From positions 1 through 64,000 of the forward strand of contig JAJYVU010000007.1 in assembly GCA_021791875.1 (NCBI GenBank): DNA of 64,000 nucleotides, in the 5' to 3' direction. The position numbers and the translations under genes were made by a program. This stretch comes from Acidobacteriota bacterium (lineage in GTDB: Bacteria > Acidobacteriota > Terriglobia > Terriglobales > Acidobacteriaceae). Below are positions 16,325 to 26,800 of this stretch, one piece after another. The notes under the pieces are model-generated. The model was given only the letters and a program-made list of their open reading frames with translations. It ran no database searches and had not been told where the DNA came from. The first letter of the stretch is position 1. Every line of letters starts with the position of its first letter.

Positions 16325-17875
16325 ATGACCACCGTCAACTCAGCATCCTCGGCGCGTGTTCTCAACTCCGTTCTCGCGCAGCGAATCATGAGCGCACAGG
16401 AAGCAGCGGCGCTCATTCATTCCGGCGATCAAATTGGCATGAGCGGTTTCACTGGCTCCGGCTACCCGAAAGCGGTTCCAATCGAATTGGCGCGAAGGAT
16501 TGCCAATGAAAATCTCTGCGGCCAGAAGTTTCAGGTCAGCGTCTTCACAGGAGCTTCTACCGGCCCCGAACTCGACGGCGCGCTTGCCATGGCTGGCGGA
16601 ATTCATCTCCGGCTTCCATATCAATCCGACCCTGAAACCCGCAAACGTATCAACGCCGGCGAAATGGAATACATGGACATTCATCTCAGCCATGTTGCCC
16701 AGTTCGTCGATTACGGATTCCTCGGAAAGATGGATGTCGCCCTCATTGAGGCTACCGCTGTCCTGGAAGACGGACGTGTGGTTCCCAGTTCGTCGATTGG
16801 CAACAACAAAACCTGGATCGAACGGGCCGAACGTATCATCCTCGAAGTAAACTCCTCCCAGCCCGAGGCCCTCGAGGGAATGCACGATATCTACTATGGT
16901 CTGCAGGCACCGCCCAACCGGCAGCCCATCCCGCTCGTGCATCCAGACCAGCGCATTGGAACACCCTACCTCACTGTTCCCGCGGAGAAAGTCGCGGCGG
17001 TCGTACTTACCAACTCCTGCGACCGCAACAGCCCATTCAAACCGCCGGATGAGAACTCCAGGAGAATCGCCGGGCACATCCTCGAGTTCTTGATGTGGGA
17101 AGTCCGAAAGGGCCGCATGCCGGCCAGCCTGCTTCCGTTGCAATCTGGTGTCGGCAATATCGCCAATGCGGTTCTGGTGGGTCTTGAGGAGGGTCCGTTT
17201 GAAGGGCTGACCTCTTACACTGAGGTGATTCAGGACGGCATGATTCGCCTGCTGAAATCTGGCAAATTGCTGTCGGCCTCGGCGACGGCCTTTTCACTCA
17301 GCCCTGAAGGACAGGCCGAAGTGAATGCCGAAATGGCCCTGTATCATAGCCGCATCGTATTGCGCCCTCAGGAAATCTCAAATCATCCGGAGATCATTCG
17401 CCGCCTCGGCGTCATCGCCATGAATGGCATGATTGAGGCGGACATTTACGGCAACGTCAACTCCACCCATGTCATGGGTTCCTACATTCAGAACGGTATT
17501 GGCGGATCCGGCGATTTCGCCCGCAACGGCTATCTCTCCATCTTTATGACCCCGTCGACTGCGCAGCACGGGAACATCTCCACCATCGTGCCCATGGTCT
17601 CTCACGTTGACCACACCGAGCACGACGTGCAGGTGATTGTCACAGAGCAGGGATTGGCCGATCTCCGCGGCCTGTCTCCGCGGCAGCGGGCGAAACTCAT
17701 CATCGAGAATTGCTCCTGCCCCGACTACAAATCCGCCCTGCTCGAATACTTCACCCGCGCCGAACGGCTTTCCTACGGAAAACACACGCCACACCTGCTG
17801 TCGGAATCGCTGGGCTGGCACAACCGCTATCTGAGAACCGGACAGATGCGCCCCGGAGCCCAGGGCGATGAGTAG
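16325..17875 (+). CDS. Acetyl-CoA hydrolase / succinate:CoA transferase family protein
   Basis: The 516-residue protein has the length and motifs of the Cat1/AarC/Ach1 family: GDQIGMSGFTGSGYPKA at residues 34-50, the glycine-rich GVGNIANAVL at about 276, SYTEVIQDG containing the probable catalytic Glu300, and the C-terminal IGGSGDFARNGYLS and VTEQGLADLRGL. These enzymes move CoA between acetyl-CoA or propionyl-CoA and succinate/acetate through a glutamyl-CoA intermediate; some hydrolyse acetyl-CoA. The start at 16325 follows GGGAG at 6-nt spacing. It is monocistronic, the first core-like gene after the island. Exact acyl specificity cannot be read from the sequence. Confidence 0.88.
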   Translation: MTTVNSASSARVLNSVLAQRIMSAQEAAALIHSGDQIGMSGFTGSGYPKAVPIELARRIANENLCGQKFQVSVFTGASTGPELDGALAMAGGIHLRLPYQSDPETRKRINAGEMEYMDIHLSHVAQFVDYGFLGKMDVALIEATAVLEDGRVVPSSSIGNNKTWIERAERIILEVNSSQPEALEGMHDIYYGLQAPPNRQPIPLVHPDQRIGTPYLTVPAEKVAAVVLTNSCDRNSPFKPPDENSRRIAGHILEFLMWEVRKGRMPASLLPLQSGVGNIANAVLVGLEEGPFEGLTSYTEVIQDGMIRLLKSGKLLSASATAFSLSPEGQAEVNAEMALYHSRIVLRPQEISNHPEIIRRLGVIAMNGMIEADIYGNVNSTHVMGSYIQNGIGGSGDFARNGYLSIFMTPSTAQHGNISTIVPMVSHVDHTEHDVQVIVTEQGLADLRGLSPRQRAKLIIENCSCPDYKSALLEYFTRAERLSYGKHTPHLLSESLGWHNRYLRTGQMRPGAQGDE

Positions 17876-18313
17876 CGCAATCAACGACACCGTCAGCTCA
17901 CCGGCATCATGACTCCAGCGGTTTCAGCCTTGCGGATCATAACTCCATCCGATAAGCAGCATTCCTGGACTCGCCATCCATTCAATGAATTGCGCTGTCT
18001 TCACAGACTCCGGTGAACGTCACGATGCGGCGCCCGAAAAACCGCGGTCGAACGCTGTGATCCATGAGTAGTCTTCAAGCGTGAGGATGGGAACGCGGAA
18101 GTCTCACGAGCAACAGGAAGAGATCCGGATCGCACCCTCAGGTCTGGGGCGGCAGCCTCAGATCAGCTTGGCTGCATGATCGGTACTGCCAGCCGCTCCA
18201 CTGCCCGGGCCCGGTCCATCTCCTTTTCACTCTTCCCTGCCATGCTGGACAAGCCCAGTCAAGCGCAGCGGCTCAAGGTGTGATCCCTTAAGCCGCTGGC
18301 CTGAGCACAGCAA
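17876..18313. other. Intergenic region between convergent genes
   Basis: These 438 nt lie between the CoA transferase and the convergent GH3 gene. No coding signal is seen. The only structure noted is the hairpin at 18267-18297 next to the GH3 stop. Confidence 0.5.
18267..18297 (-). terminator. Hairpin downstream of GH3 gene
   Basis: AGCGGCTCAAGG and CCTTAAGCCGCT form a 12-bp stem with one mismatch and a 7-nt loop, 16 nt beyond the GH3 stop on the minus strand. There is no clear U tract, so it is a transcript-end structure of moderate certainty. Confidence 0.45.
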
Positions 18314-20557
18314 TCAGTGAAGATCAGTCGCTCCCTGCAGCGGAGTGCTTGCCGAAGACGGCCCCGCGAAGAAACGGTACCTGCCGGGCAACAGTTCCCA
18401 TCCGCTCTTTTGCGTGTCATAAATCGACAGCATCTGCGGACTCACGGTCACGCTCACGGTCTTCGATTCTCCAGGCTGCAGCTCGACTCGTTCCCAACCC
18501 ACAAGACGGCGGTAGTGCTCGCCCGCCGCACTCGGCAATGCGGCATACACTTCAGCGATCTCCGTTCCCGCTCTCTTGCCCGTGTTCTTCACTGAAAAAC
18601 GGACGACCGGGTGATCGCCGCTTTCGCTCACGTTCATCCCCGAGTACGCATAAGTCGTGTACGAGAGGCCGAAGCCGAAAGGAAACAGCACTTGCTTGTC
18701 CTCGGCCTCGTACCACTTGTAGCCGACCTTCGCGCCTTCAAAGTAATTCACTGAGTACGGAGGCAGGTTATGCGCCTTACCCATCACCGCTGCCATTCCC
18801 AGCTTCTTGTAGGCTGCCGGAAGCGGCGGAATCTCGGGTCGAGGCAGTTCGCTCGTGCTCACAGGAAAAGTCATCGCCAGTTTCGCGGAAGGATTCACCT
18901 TGCCAACCAGCACATTCGCCAGCGCCTTGTGTCCGCTGCTTCCTGCGTACCACGCTTCCACAATGCCCTGCACCTGGTCGATCCACGGCATTGTCACCGC
19001 CGACCCGCTCTCCAGTACCACAATCGTGTGAGGATTCGCTTCCGCGACTCGCTCAATCAGTTCGTTCTGATCACCCGGCAACGACAGGCTCGGAAGATCC
19101 ATCCCCTCCGATTCCCACTGGTGCGCAAAGACGATCGCAACGTCGGCGCTCTTGGCCACCGCGGCGGCTGCAGACAAATCATCCCCTGAGTTGTACTCGA
19201 TCTGCGTTCCGGGCATCGCCGCGCGCAGCGCCTTCAAAGGCGACGTCGGAAACCATATATGCGCCTGCCAATACGTTGCACGATGCCCAGGAGGTGCAAT
19301 GGCATTCCCTCCCGGTGGATCGACTTGCGCCGAGCCCCCGCCGGAAATCATCCCGATGTCCGCGTGTCCGCCGATGATCGCAATCTTATGCACATCCGCG
19401 CTGTTCAGCGGCAGAATGTGATCCTTATTCTTCAGCAGAACAATGCTGTGCTCTTCCACCTTTTCCGCAAGATGGAAGCCGGCCATCACGTTGACCACGC
19501 TCTTGTGAACCGGATAATCGACCAGGCCGGAAACGAACTCCGCATAAAGTACGCGACGTGCGCTGTCGTTGATCTCCGCCATCGACACCCTGCCGTCTTT
19601 GACCGCCTGCTTCAGCTTGGGACCGAAATACTCATCCATCGGCTGCTCCTGGTCCAGCCCCGCCTGGATCGCTCGTACCGTGCTGTGCGTGCCGCCCCAG
19701 TCTGAAAGCACAAACCCCTTGAAGCCCCAGGCCCGCTTGAGCGTGTCGCGCAGCAGGTACGTGTTCTGGCACGAGTGCACTCCGTTCACGCGGTTATACG
19801 AGCACATCACCGCGCCCGGATGCGCAATGTCGATCGCGATGTGGAACGCCAGCAGATCGCTCTCTTGCATCGCGCGTTTCGAGATGATCGCGTTCACGAT
19901 ATTTCGCCCCGTCTCCTGGTCATTCATCGCGTAGTGCTTGATATCGCCGATGACGTGCTGCGCCTGTTCGCACTTCATCAGGTTACCCACCATCATCCCG
20001 GCCAGCAGTGGATCTTCTCCGGCGAACTCGAAGGTCCTTCCATCCCGCGGGTCGCGTGTCAGGTTGATGCCCCCGCCAAGCGTCATGTTGTAGCCCTGCG
20101 CGCGCAGCTCGCGGCCAATCAGCGCGCCATACTCGCAGGCCAGCTTCGGGTCCCAGCTCGACGCCAGCGCAAGGTCTGACGGCAGCGCGGTCGAATATCG
20201 CCCGTTGATTCCGCTCCCGCGAACACCATAGGCCGCATCGTCCATCACGATCCCCGGAATCCCAAGGCTGGGCACACCGGCAACATACCCTGAGCCGCCA
20301 TTCCCCAGATGCGTCAACGGCATGTGCCAGAACGGCGCATGAGGCATGCCGTTGCCGTGCAGCAGGTCAATCTTTTCATCCAGGGTCATGTGCTGTAGCA
20401 CCAGTTCCGCCCGCTTGCTCGGTGACAACTCCTTGTTCATCCACGGCCGTGATGGGGTTTGCCCCAAAGCACACGGAACCGCCAGCAGCATTGCCGCCGC
20501 CACGTAGGCGACCTTTGGCCAGCTCGATTTCCTTCGAGCAAAAGCTTGAATCTTCAT
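18314..20557 (-). CDS. Secreted glycoside hydrolase family 3 (beta-glucosidase-like)
   Basis: The 747-residue protein starts at ATG 20557, preceded by GAGGGGAAG. It has a signal peptide (VAYVAAAMLLAVPCALGQTP). The GH3 N-terminal TIM barrel includes GNGGSGYVAGV, the substrate loop KHYAMNDQETGR at about 207-218, and the nucleophile Asp286 in GFVLSDWGGTHS. The C-terminal alpha/beta sandwich (IAIIGGHADIGMISGGGSAQ) and the fibronectin-III-like tail (VRFSVKNTGKRAGTEIAEVY) follow. It probably hydrolyses beta-glucosides or xylosides in the periplasm or outside the cell. It is monocistronic. Specificity within GH3 is not determinable here. Confidence 0.9.
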   Translation of the reverse strand: MKIQAFARRKSSWPKVAYVAAAMLLAVPCALGQTPSRPWMNKELSPSKRAELVLQHMTLDEKIDLLHGNGMPHAPFWHMPLTHLGNGGSGYVAGVPSLGIPGIVMDDAAYGVRGSGINGRYSTALPSDLALASSWDPKLACEYGALIGRELRAQGYNMTLGGGINLTRDPRDGRTFEFAGEDPLLAGMMVGNLMKCEQAQHVIGDIKHYAMNDQETGRNIVNAIISKRAMQESDLLAFHIAIDIAHPGAVMCSYNRVNGVHSCQNTYLLRDTLKRAWGFKGFVLSDWGGTHSTVRAIQAGLDQEQPMDEYFGPKLKQAVKDGRVSMAEINDSARRVLYAEFVSGLVDYPVHKSVVNVMAGFHLAEKVEEHSIVLLKNKDHILPLNSADVHKIAIIGGHADIGMISGGGSAQVDPPGGNAIAPPGHRATYWQAHIWFPTSPLKALRAAMPGTQIEYNSGDDLSAAAAVAKSADVAIVFAHQWESEGMDLPSLSLPGDQNELIERVAEANPHTIVVLESGSAVTMPWIDQVQGIVEAWYAGSSGHKALANVLVGKVNPSAKLAMTFPVSTSELPRPEIPPLPAAYKKLGMAAVMGKAHNLPPYSVNYFEGAKVGYKWYEAEDKQVLFPFGFGLSYTTYAYSGMNVSESGDHPVVRFSVKNTGKRAGTEIAEVYAALPSAAGEHYRRLVGWERVELQPGESKTVSVTVSPQMLSIYDTQKSGWELLPGRYRFFAGPSSASTPLQGATDLH

Positions 20558-21353
20558 CTTCCCCTCACCTTCATTCAGAGCCCCGGCAAAAATCACCCGG
20601 AGAACTCCTTCGTATCGGAACAGTTCTCTTCGAATCGATGGCAACTCCAGACAACCATGCGAGCGTTTAGTCAATCGATTAACTATTACAGAAATTTCAA
20701 GCAATGAAAACCGCTGAAGATTTCCCGGGGGCCAGCCGAATCCAACCCGCCTTCTCCATCTCCCGGCGACACACAGGGGATGAAAATCGCTCGTCTACAT
20801 ACAAGCTGCTTGCTCCCATGCAGGCAGCACCGGCCAAACCAGCCGCGTACTCCCTGCTTGCGTATTCCTTGCTGGATGAGCGACAACACTTTGAACCGCT
20901 GCCGCATCTTCTGCATCAAGCTATGTTCGAATCTGCGGATGAGCCCAGGCGCTCGGTTGCCGGGATGGTAATATTTACCATGTAACAATTCAGCGATGCC
21001 CGGCAGAGGCGTCCGCAAGAGTTTCTCCATTTGCAAATAAGCCGCGCACGATCAAGAGCTTATCTTTCCGAATCGGTCTTGGGAACTTCGAATGCTAGTA
21101 TTTGTCGCTGCAGGGGGATTTCTTGTCTCAGATGGATGCGCAGAGGACAGGAACTCCAAACCCGGTTCGAACGCTCTGGATGATGCCTTGATGGACTCGT
21201 TGGCGCGGTCTCTCGGTTCGCTGATCGCGCTACCTTGATCGATCACGCGATTACGATGCAACCACTGTAAGCACCTCAGCGATTGGGAAGAACCATAAGG
21301 CCTTGCACTTGGCCGCGTGCACCGTACATTGCGCGTTGGCTTTGAGGAGAGAA
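20558..21353. other. Divergent intergenic region
   Basis: About 800 nt separate the GH3 gene from the efflux operon. ORFs within it (such as 20686-21036 minus) lack family resemblance and SD sequences and are not called. It must contain the two divergent promoters. No operator was recognised. Confidence 0.45.
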
Positions 21354-22676
21354 GTGTTCAAGAAGAAATCGGATTTCACTCATTTCCAGGGCCGAGCCGG
21401 CGCGTTGCTGCTCCTCGCTTCTTTGGGCGCTGGATTCGCCGCCGCCCAGACTTCCCGGCCCCAGCCGAGGCTTCGCATTACCCTGGCGCAGGCCGAGCAG
21501 ATGGCGCTGGCACATAACCAGACGCTGCAAGCGGATTTAACCCTGATCTCCCAGAGCAAGGCGAATCAGATCACGGCCGGTCTCAGGCCGAACCCGGTGT
21601 TCGATACGGATGCTCTGTTCATTCCGTTCTTTTCGCCGAGCCACCTTACATCGAACAACCTGAATACCAACTCGGAGTTCGATGCTGGCCTCAGCTACGA
21701 CTTCGAACTGTACGGCAAGCGAAAAGCTCGCATGACGGCGGCCCAGGCGGCCACCATGGTCACTACGTCGCTGGTGAGCAACGACGAACGCCGGCTGCGC
21801 TACGACGTGGCAGCACAGTTCATCAACGTCCTCTATGCGGAGTCCAAGCTCCGTTTCGCGAAACAGGATCTGGCGACTTTCGACAAGAGCCTGAACATCA
21901 GTCAGAAGCAGTACCAGGCGGGCAGCATCAGCCGCGGCAGCCTTTTGAAACTCCGACTCCAGCGACTCCTGTTTCAGACCGACGTCACCTCCGCCGAAGT
22001 GGCCGTCATCCAGGCCAAAGATAATCTCCGGCAGCTTGTCGGTTTCGACGCTCTCCCGCAGAACTATGACGTCATCGGAAAGTTGCAGACAAACAATCCG
22101 CATCGCAGCCTCCTTGGCCTTGAGGCCGAGGCTCTGCAACATCGTCCGGATCTGCGCGCAGCCCGCCAGGGCATTATTCAAGCACAGAGCAATCTTCATT
22201 TGGCCAGGGCATACGCGCATCCCAACCTTGGCACCACGGTTGATTACACGCACCTGCAAGCCATGAATCAGCTGAGCGCCTATGCCACCATCGCGATTCC
22301 CATCTTCGACAGAAACCAGGGCAACATCGCAAGGGCCGGCGCCCAGATCACGCAGGCCGAAGAACAGGAGCGCGCGGCCGACCAACTCGTGCTCACCCAG
22401 GTGCGCAGCGCCTACGCGCAGCAGCAAAGTGCGCTGCAGGTCGTGCGACTCTACCGTTCCGGCTACCTGAACGAAGCGCAGCAGTCTCTGTCGATCAGCG
22501 AATATGCCTATTTGCGCGGCGATACCAGTCTTCTCAATTTCCTGGATGCCGAGCGCAGCTACCGTACGGTGGAACTCAACTACCGCCGCGCGCTGGCCGA
22601 CGCAATGCTTTCCGAGCAACGAGTCGAGGAGGTCGTTGGTATGAGCCTGCGGCCTGGAAAGGTCCATCAACCATGA
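21354..22676 (+). CDS. TolC-family outer-membrane efflux protein
   Basis: The product has 440 residues. GTG 21354 is preferred over 21303 because GAGGAGA lies at proper spacing and the product then begins with a normal signal peptide (FQGRAGALLLLASLGAGFAA). Two outer-membrane efflux repeats follow, with long coiled helices (MALAHNQTLQADLTLISQSK; YLNEAQQSLSISEYAYLRGD; FLDAERSYRTVELNYRRALA) and the CzcC-like GLRPNPVFDTDALF segment. It forms the outer-membrane duct of a tripartite RND pump. The stop overlaps the start of the membrane fusion protein gene (ATGA), so the subunits are translationally coupled. By operon context it is a CusC/CzcC-type component. Confidence 0.88.
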   Translation: MFKKKSDFTHFQGRAGALLLLASLGAGFAAAQTSRPQPRLRITLAQAEQMALAHNQTLQADLTLISQSKANQITAGLRPNPVFDTDALFIPFFSPSHLTSNNLNTNSEFDAGLSYDFELYGKRKARMTAAQAATMVTTSLVSNDERRLRYDVAAQFINVLYAESKLRFAKQDLATFDKSLNISQKQYQAGSISRGSLLKLRLQRLLFQTDVTSAEVAVIQAKDNLRQLVGFDALPQNYDVIGKLQTNNPHRSLLGLEAEALQHRPDLRAARQGIIQAQSNLHLARAYAHPNLGTTVDYTHLQAMNQLSAYATIAIPIFDRNQGNIARAGAQITQAEEQERAADQLVLTQVRSAYAQQQSALQVVRLYRSGYLNEAQQSLSISEYAYLRGDTSLLNFLDAERSYRTVELNYRRALADAMLSEQRVEEVVGMSLRPGKVHQP

Positions 22677-23869
22677 AGCAGAAAATATGTATGACGAGTT
22701 TCGCTCCTTCTGCACAATGCCTCGGTGGCATGCGCCGATGGCAGCGCGTTTTCGCCTTGGGGATCGTTTTGTGTGGCGCCGTATCCGGTCTGGAGGGATG
22801 CGGCCACCAGTCCAGCGCGGAAACTACCACGAAAACCCGCATCATCGAGGTATCTTCCAGCGGCGCGGTCATTTCAATGGATCCTGCCGCGGCAAAACAC
22901 TTCAAGCTGGCTCAGACAAAGACCATCCAGATGCCGCACCACTTTTCCGCTCCCGGAGTCATCGCCCCTGACGTCAGCCGCACCGTAAGTGTCTTCTCCC
23001 TGGCCAACGGCTTTGCCGTGCGCGTCCCCGTGCAGCTCGGCGAGCAGGTAGTCAAAGGTCAGGTACTGGCGGTCGTCGACAGCCCCGACCTCGCGAAGGC
23101 AATCAGTGTCTATCAAACCGCAAAGGCGCAACTCGAACTCACAGGGAAAGAGCTGAGACGCGAACAGGGCCTGTACCGGCATGGAGCTGCCCCCCGCAAG
23201 GCTCTCGAGGAAGCCCAATTCTCCGAACAGCATGCCAGGATAGACGAGCAGACCGCCGCGCGGCAGATTCAGATCCTCGGCGGCGACCTCAAATCCCCTT
23301 CGCCGTTCGTGACAGTACGCGCTCCCATCGGCGGAACCATCATTAAGCAGAAGATATCCCGCGGAGAGGCAGTCGAGAATTCCTATCTCTTCCGCATTGC
23401 CGATCTTTCCCGCGTCTGGGCCCTGTGCAGCATCTACGAAAATGACCTCTCCCGAGTGAAGGTCGGCGACCCGGCCCACGTCGAAGTGTCGGCTTATCCA
23501 AACCTCAAGCTGCAGGGGCAAGTCAGCAATATTTCCCATATCCTCGATCCCACAACTCGCACTGCGCAGGTGCGCGTCGTTCTCGATAATCCGCAGGGCC
23601 TGTTGAATCCCGGCATGTTTGTCACCGCGCGATTCACTTCGATGCACAAATCACCGCAGGTACTTGTCCCGGTCACTGCTCTGTTTCAGCTTCACGATCA
23701 ATTCTGGGTCTTCGAACCGGTAAAACCAGGAATATTTCACCGCGTCCCTGTCTCGGTGGGTTCCGTTGCAATTCCAGGCTGGCAGGTCGTCACCCGGGGG
23801 CTGCAGGCGAATCAAAGCGTCATTGCTAACTCATTGGAATTTGCGTCAGCCGCATCCATGCAGGATTAA
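22673..23869 (+). CDS. RND efflux membrane-fusion protein (CzcB/CusB-like)
   Basis: This is a 398-residue periplasmic adaptor. The N-terminal hydrophobic segment ends near SGLEGCG, a possible lipoprotein cysteine, though the Glu before Gly-Cys is atypical. The barrel-sandwich hybrid (VRVPVQLGEQVVKGQVLAVV), an alpha hairpin (KAQLELTGKELRREQGLYRH), the second lipoyl half (VRAPIGGTIIKQKISRGEAV) and a beta-barrel (VWALCSIYENDLSRVKVGDP) are all in order. It links the inner-membrane pump to the TolC protein. Overlap with the upstream stop and a 30-nt gap to the pump gene indicate one operon. I see no Met-rich copper-binding N-terminus, so the metal is uncertain. Confidence 0.88.
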   Translation: MKQKICMTSFAPSAQCLGGMRRWQRVFALGIVLCGAVSGLEGCGHQSSAETTTKTRIIEVSSSGAVISMDPAAAKHFKLAQTKTIQMPHHFSAPGVIAPDVSRTVSVFSLANGFAVRVPVQLGEQVVKGQVLAVVDSPDLAKAISVYQTAKAQLELTGKELRREQGLYRHGAAPRKALEEAQFSEQHARIDEQTAARQIQILGGDLKSPSPFVTVRAPIGGTIIKQKISRGEAVENSYLFRIADLSRVWALCSIYENDLSRVKVGDPAHVEVSAYPNLKLQGQVSNISHILDPTTRTAQVRVVLDNPQGLLNPGMFVTARFTSMHKSPQVLVPVTALFQLHDQFWVFEPVKPGIFHRVPVSVGSVAIPGWQVVTRGLQANQSVIANSLEFASAASMQD

Positions 23870-23899
23870 CGGCGGCGGAAACCTGCCGAGGATATCGTT

Positions 23900-26800
23900 A
23901 TGATTCAAAAAATAGTTGATCTCGCCCTGCGTCAGCGCTTCCTGATTCTCGCCATTGGCATGCTGCTGCTGATTTGGGGCGCAATCTCCTTTCACGCTCT
24001 GCCTATCGAGGCATACCCGGATGTAGCGCCGCAGTGGGTGCAGGTGATCACGCAGTGGCCCGGCCATGCACCCGAAGAGGTCGAAAAGCAGATCACCCTG
24101 CCCATCGAAACCCACATGAACGGCATCCGGGAAATGACGAACATGCGTTCCCACACCATGTTCGGCCTCTCGGTCGTCACCATGACCTTCAGCTCTCATT
24201 CCAACGACCAATGGAATCGCGAACAGGTCCTGGAGCGCCTTTCCGGCATCTCGCTGCCCGGTGGAGTCACTCCGCAGATCGGGCCCGATTACAGCCCCGT
24301 CGGGCAGATCTATTGGTACACCCTGCAAAGTACCAATCCGAACTACGACCTCATGCAACTGAAGGCCCTGCAGGACTGGGTCATCAACCGGCGCATGAAG
24401 TCCGTCCCGGGTGTGGTCGGCGACTCCAGCTTTGGCGGGCTCACACGGGAGTATCAGGTTCGCCTCAATCCCGATAAGCTCATCGAATACGGCCTCAGCA
24501 TTGGCGATGTCGAAAGAGCACTCAAGGAAAATAACTATAACGCCGGCGGTGGCTTTATCGAACACGGACAGCAGATGTTCGACGTTCGCGTCATCGGCAG
24601 GATGCAAAACACCACTGACATCGCCAATACCGTACTCAAGCAGGTAAACGGCACGCCGGTGCACGTGAGCGACGTGGGCCGCGTGATCGAAGGCCACGTG
24701 GTGCGGCTGGGACGTATCGGAGAAACCATCCGCGAACCCGATGGCACCATCATCGATAACAACGATGTTGTCGAAGGCATCGTCCTGCTCCAGAAGGGTG
24801 CGCCCACTGAGGCCACACTGAAAGGCATCGAGAAAGAGGTCAAGTACCTCAACGCGCATGTCCTGCCCAAGGGCGTAAAGATCGTTCCCTATCTTGACCG
24901 CAGCACCCTCATTCACTACACAACGCACACCGTGCTTACGAATCTCACCATCGGATTTCTCCTCGTCACGGTGATCCTCTTCATCTTTCTCGGGAACGCC
25001 CGCAGCGCATTCATCGTTGCCGGAACCATTCCGTTCTCGCTCCTCTTTGCCGCCACCTGCCTCAACCTGCGCCATATCCCCGCCAACCTGCTCTCGTTGG
25101 GCGCTCTCGATTTTGGAATGGTCGTGGATGGAACCGTCATGATGGTCGAGAACATCTTCCGCGTTCTCTGCCGGGAAGATGACAAGAAGCTGTCCAAGTT
25201 CGAGCTCATCAGCTTCGCCGCTCATGAAATTCAGCGTCCGGTCTTCTTTGCCGTCATCATCATCATCGTTGCCTATCTGCCGATCTTCGCATTGCCGGGC
25301 GTCTCGGGCCTGCTGTTTACGCCCATGGCCTGGACCGTGTCCTTTGCCCTGTTGGGCGCGCTGATCTTCGCGCTCATCATCGCACCGGTTCTCTCCAGCT
25401 TCCTTTTCCGCCCCGGCATGCATGAGTGGCATAACCCCGTTCTTGTCTATCTTGAGAAACGCTACGAGCGGGGATTGCGCTGGTGCATGCAAAATCGGCG
25501 CATCGTATTGTGGTCTGCGGGCGGTTTGTTAGCCATCATGCTCGTTCTGGGTGGAAGCGGCATTATCGGATCGGAATTTCTGCCGCATCTCGACGAGGGC
25601 GCCATCTGGGCGCGCGGCATGCTGCCCATGAGCACGGGACCCACCATGGGCGCCAAGGTCACTCATAAAGTGCGCCTGATATTTGCTTCGTTCCCTGAGA
25701 CCACCAAGATCGTAAGCCAGGACGGACGCCCCGACGATGGCACGGATGCTTCCGGCTTTTTCAATACGCAGTACTATGTTGGCCTCAAGCCGCAGTCGGA
25801 ATGGCCCGAACCCTATCGCTCCAACAAGGCCCTCCTGATTGCGGCCATGGATCGCAAGCTCTCCCAGGAAGTCCCCTACGCGGGTTGGAACTTTTCCCAG
25901 CCCATCCAGGACAACGTGGATGAAGCCGTTAGCGGCGTCCGAGGGCAGAACGGAGTAAAGGTGTTCGGCCCGAACCTGGCCATCCTCGCCAAGAAAGCGG
26001 TGGAAGTTCAGGCAGCGCTCAAGACGGTTCCCGGCGTCGTGGATACAGGCATTTATCACGTCATGGGACAGCCCAACGTCAACATCACCGTCAGCCGCTC
26101 TCTCGCTAGCCGTTATGGAATCAATGTCAGCGCCATTCGCCAGGCGGTGGAAGGCGCCGTGGGCGGAAAAGTAGTCAGTCAGATCCTGCGCGGTGACATG
26201 CGCTTCCCGCTGGCCGTGCGCTACGAGCGGCAATTCCGAACCTCGGCGCAGGCGATTGCTTCGGTCCGCATCTTATCGCCCACCGGTGCGCGTGTATCCC
26301 TCGGGCAGCTCTGCCATATCCGTATTCAGGAGGGCCCATCCACCATCTTCCGGGACGACAATGAGCGGTTCATTCCCATTAAGTTCGACGTGCGCGGGCG
26401 CGACCTCGGTTCGACCGTCAAGCAGGCCATGCAGGTCGTACAGAAGAAGGTGAAGCTGCCTCCGGGCTATCAGTTCGTCTGGGCCGGCGAGTACACCAGT
26501 GAACAGCAGGCCGATCACCGCCTCGACGAAATTATCCCCATCGCTGTCATTGGTATCTCCCTGCTCCTGTACTTCGCATTCAATTCCTTCAAGTGGGTGC
26601 TCATCATTCTGCTCGATGTGGCGCTCGCTCCTCTGGGGGGCCTGCTTGCGCTCCTGGCGACGCACACGTATTTCAGCGTGTCCAGCGGTGTCGGCTTGTT
26701 GGCGCTCTTCGGTGTATCCATTCAGATCGGCATGATCATGTTGGAGTACATCAACCAGTTGCGATCCCGTGGCTATTCCATCGAAGATGCAGCCATGGAG

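Noticed and set aside
20686-21036. 116-residue minus-strand ORF before the efflux operon
   Set aside because: Composition and lack of SD suggest a chance frame in a promoter region.
23846-25492. 548-residue minus-strand ORF opposite the RND pump
   Set aside because: Long only because of GC-rich codon bias on the opposite strand; His/Asp-rich shadow of the pump gene.
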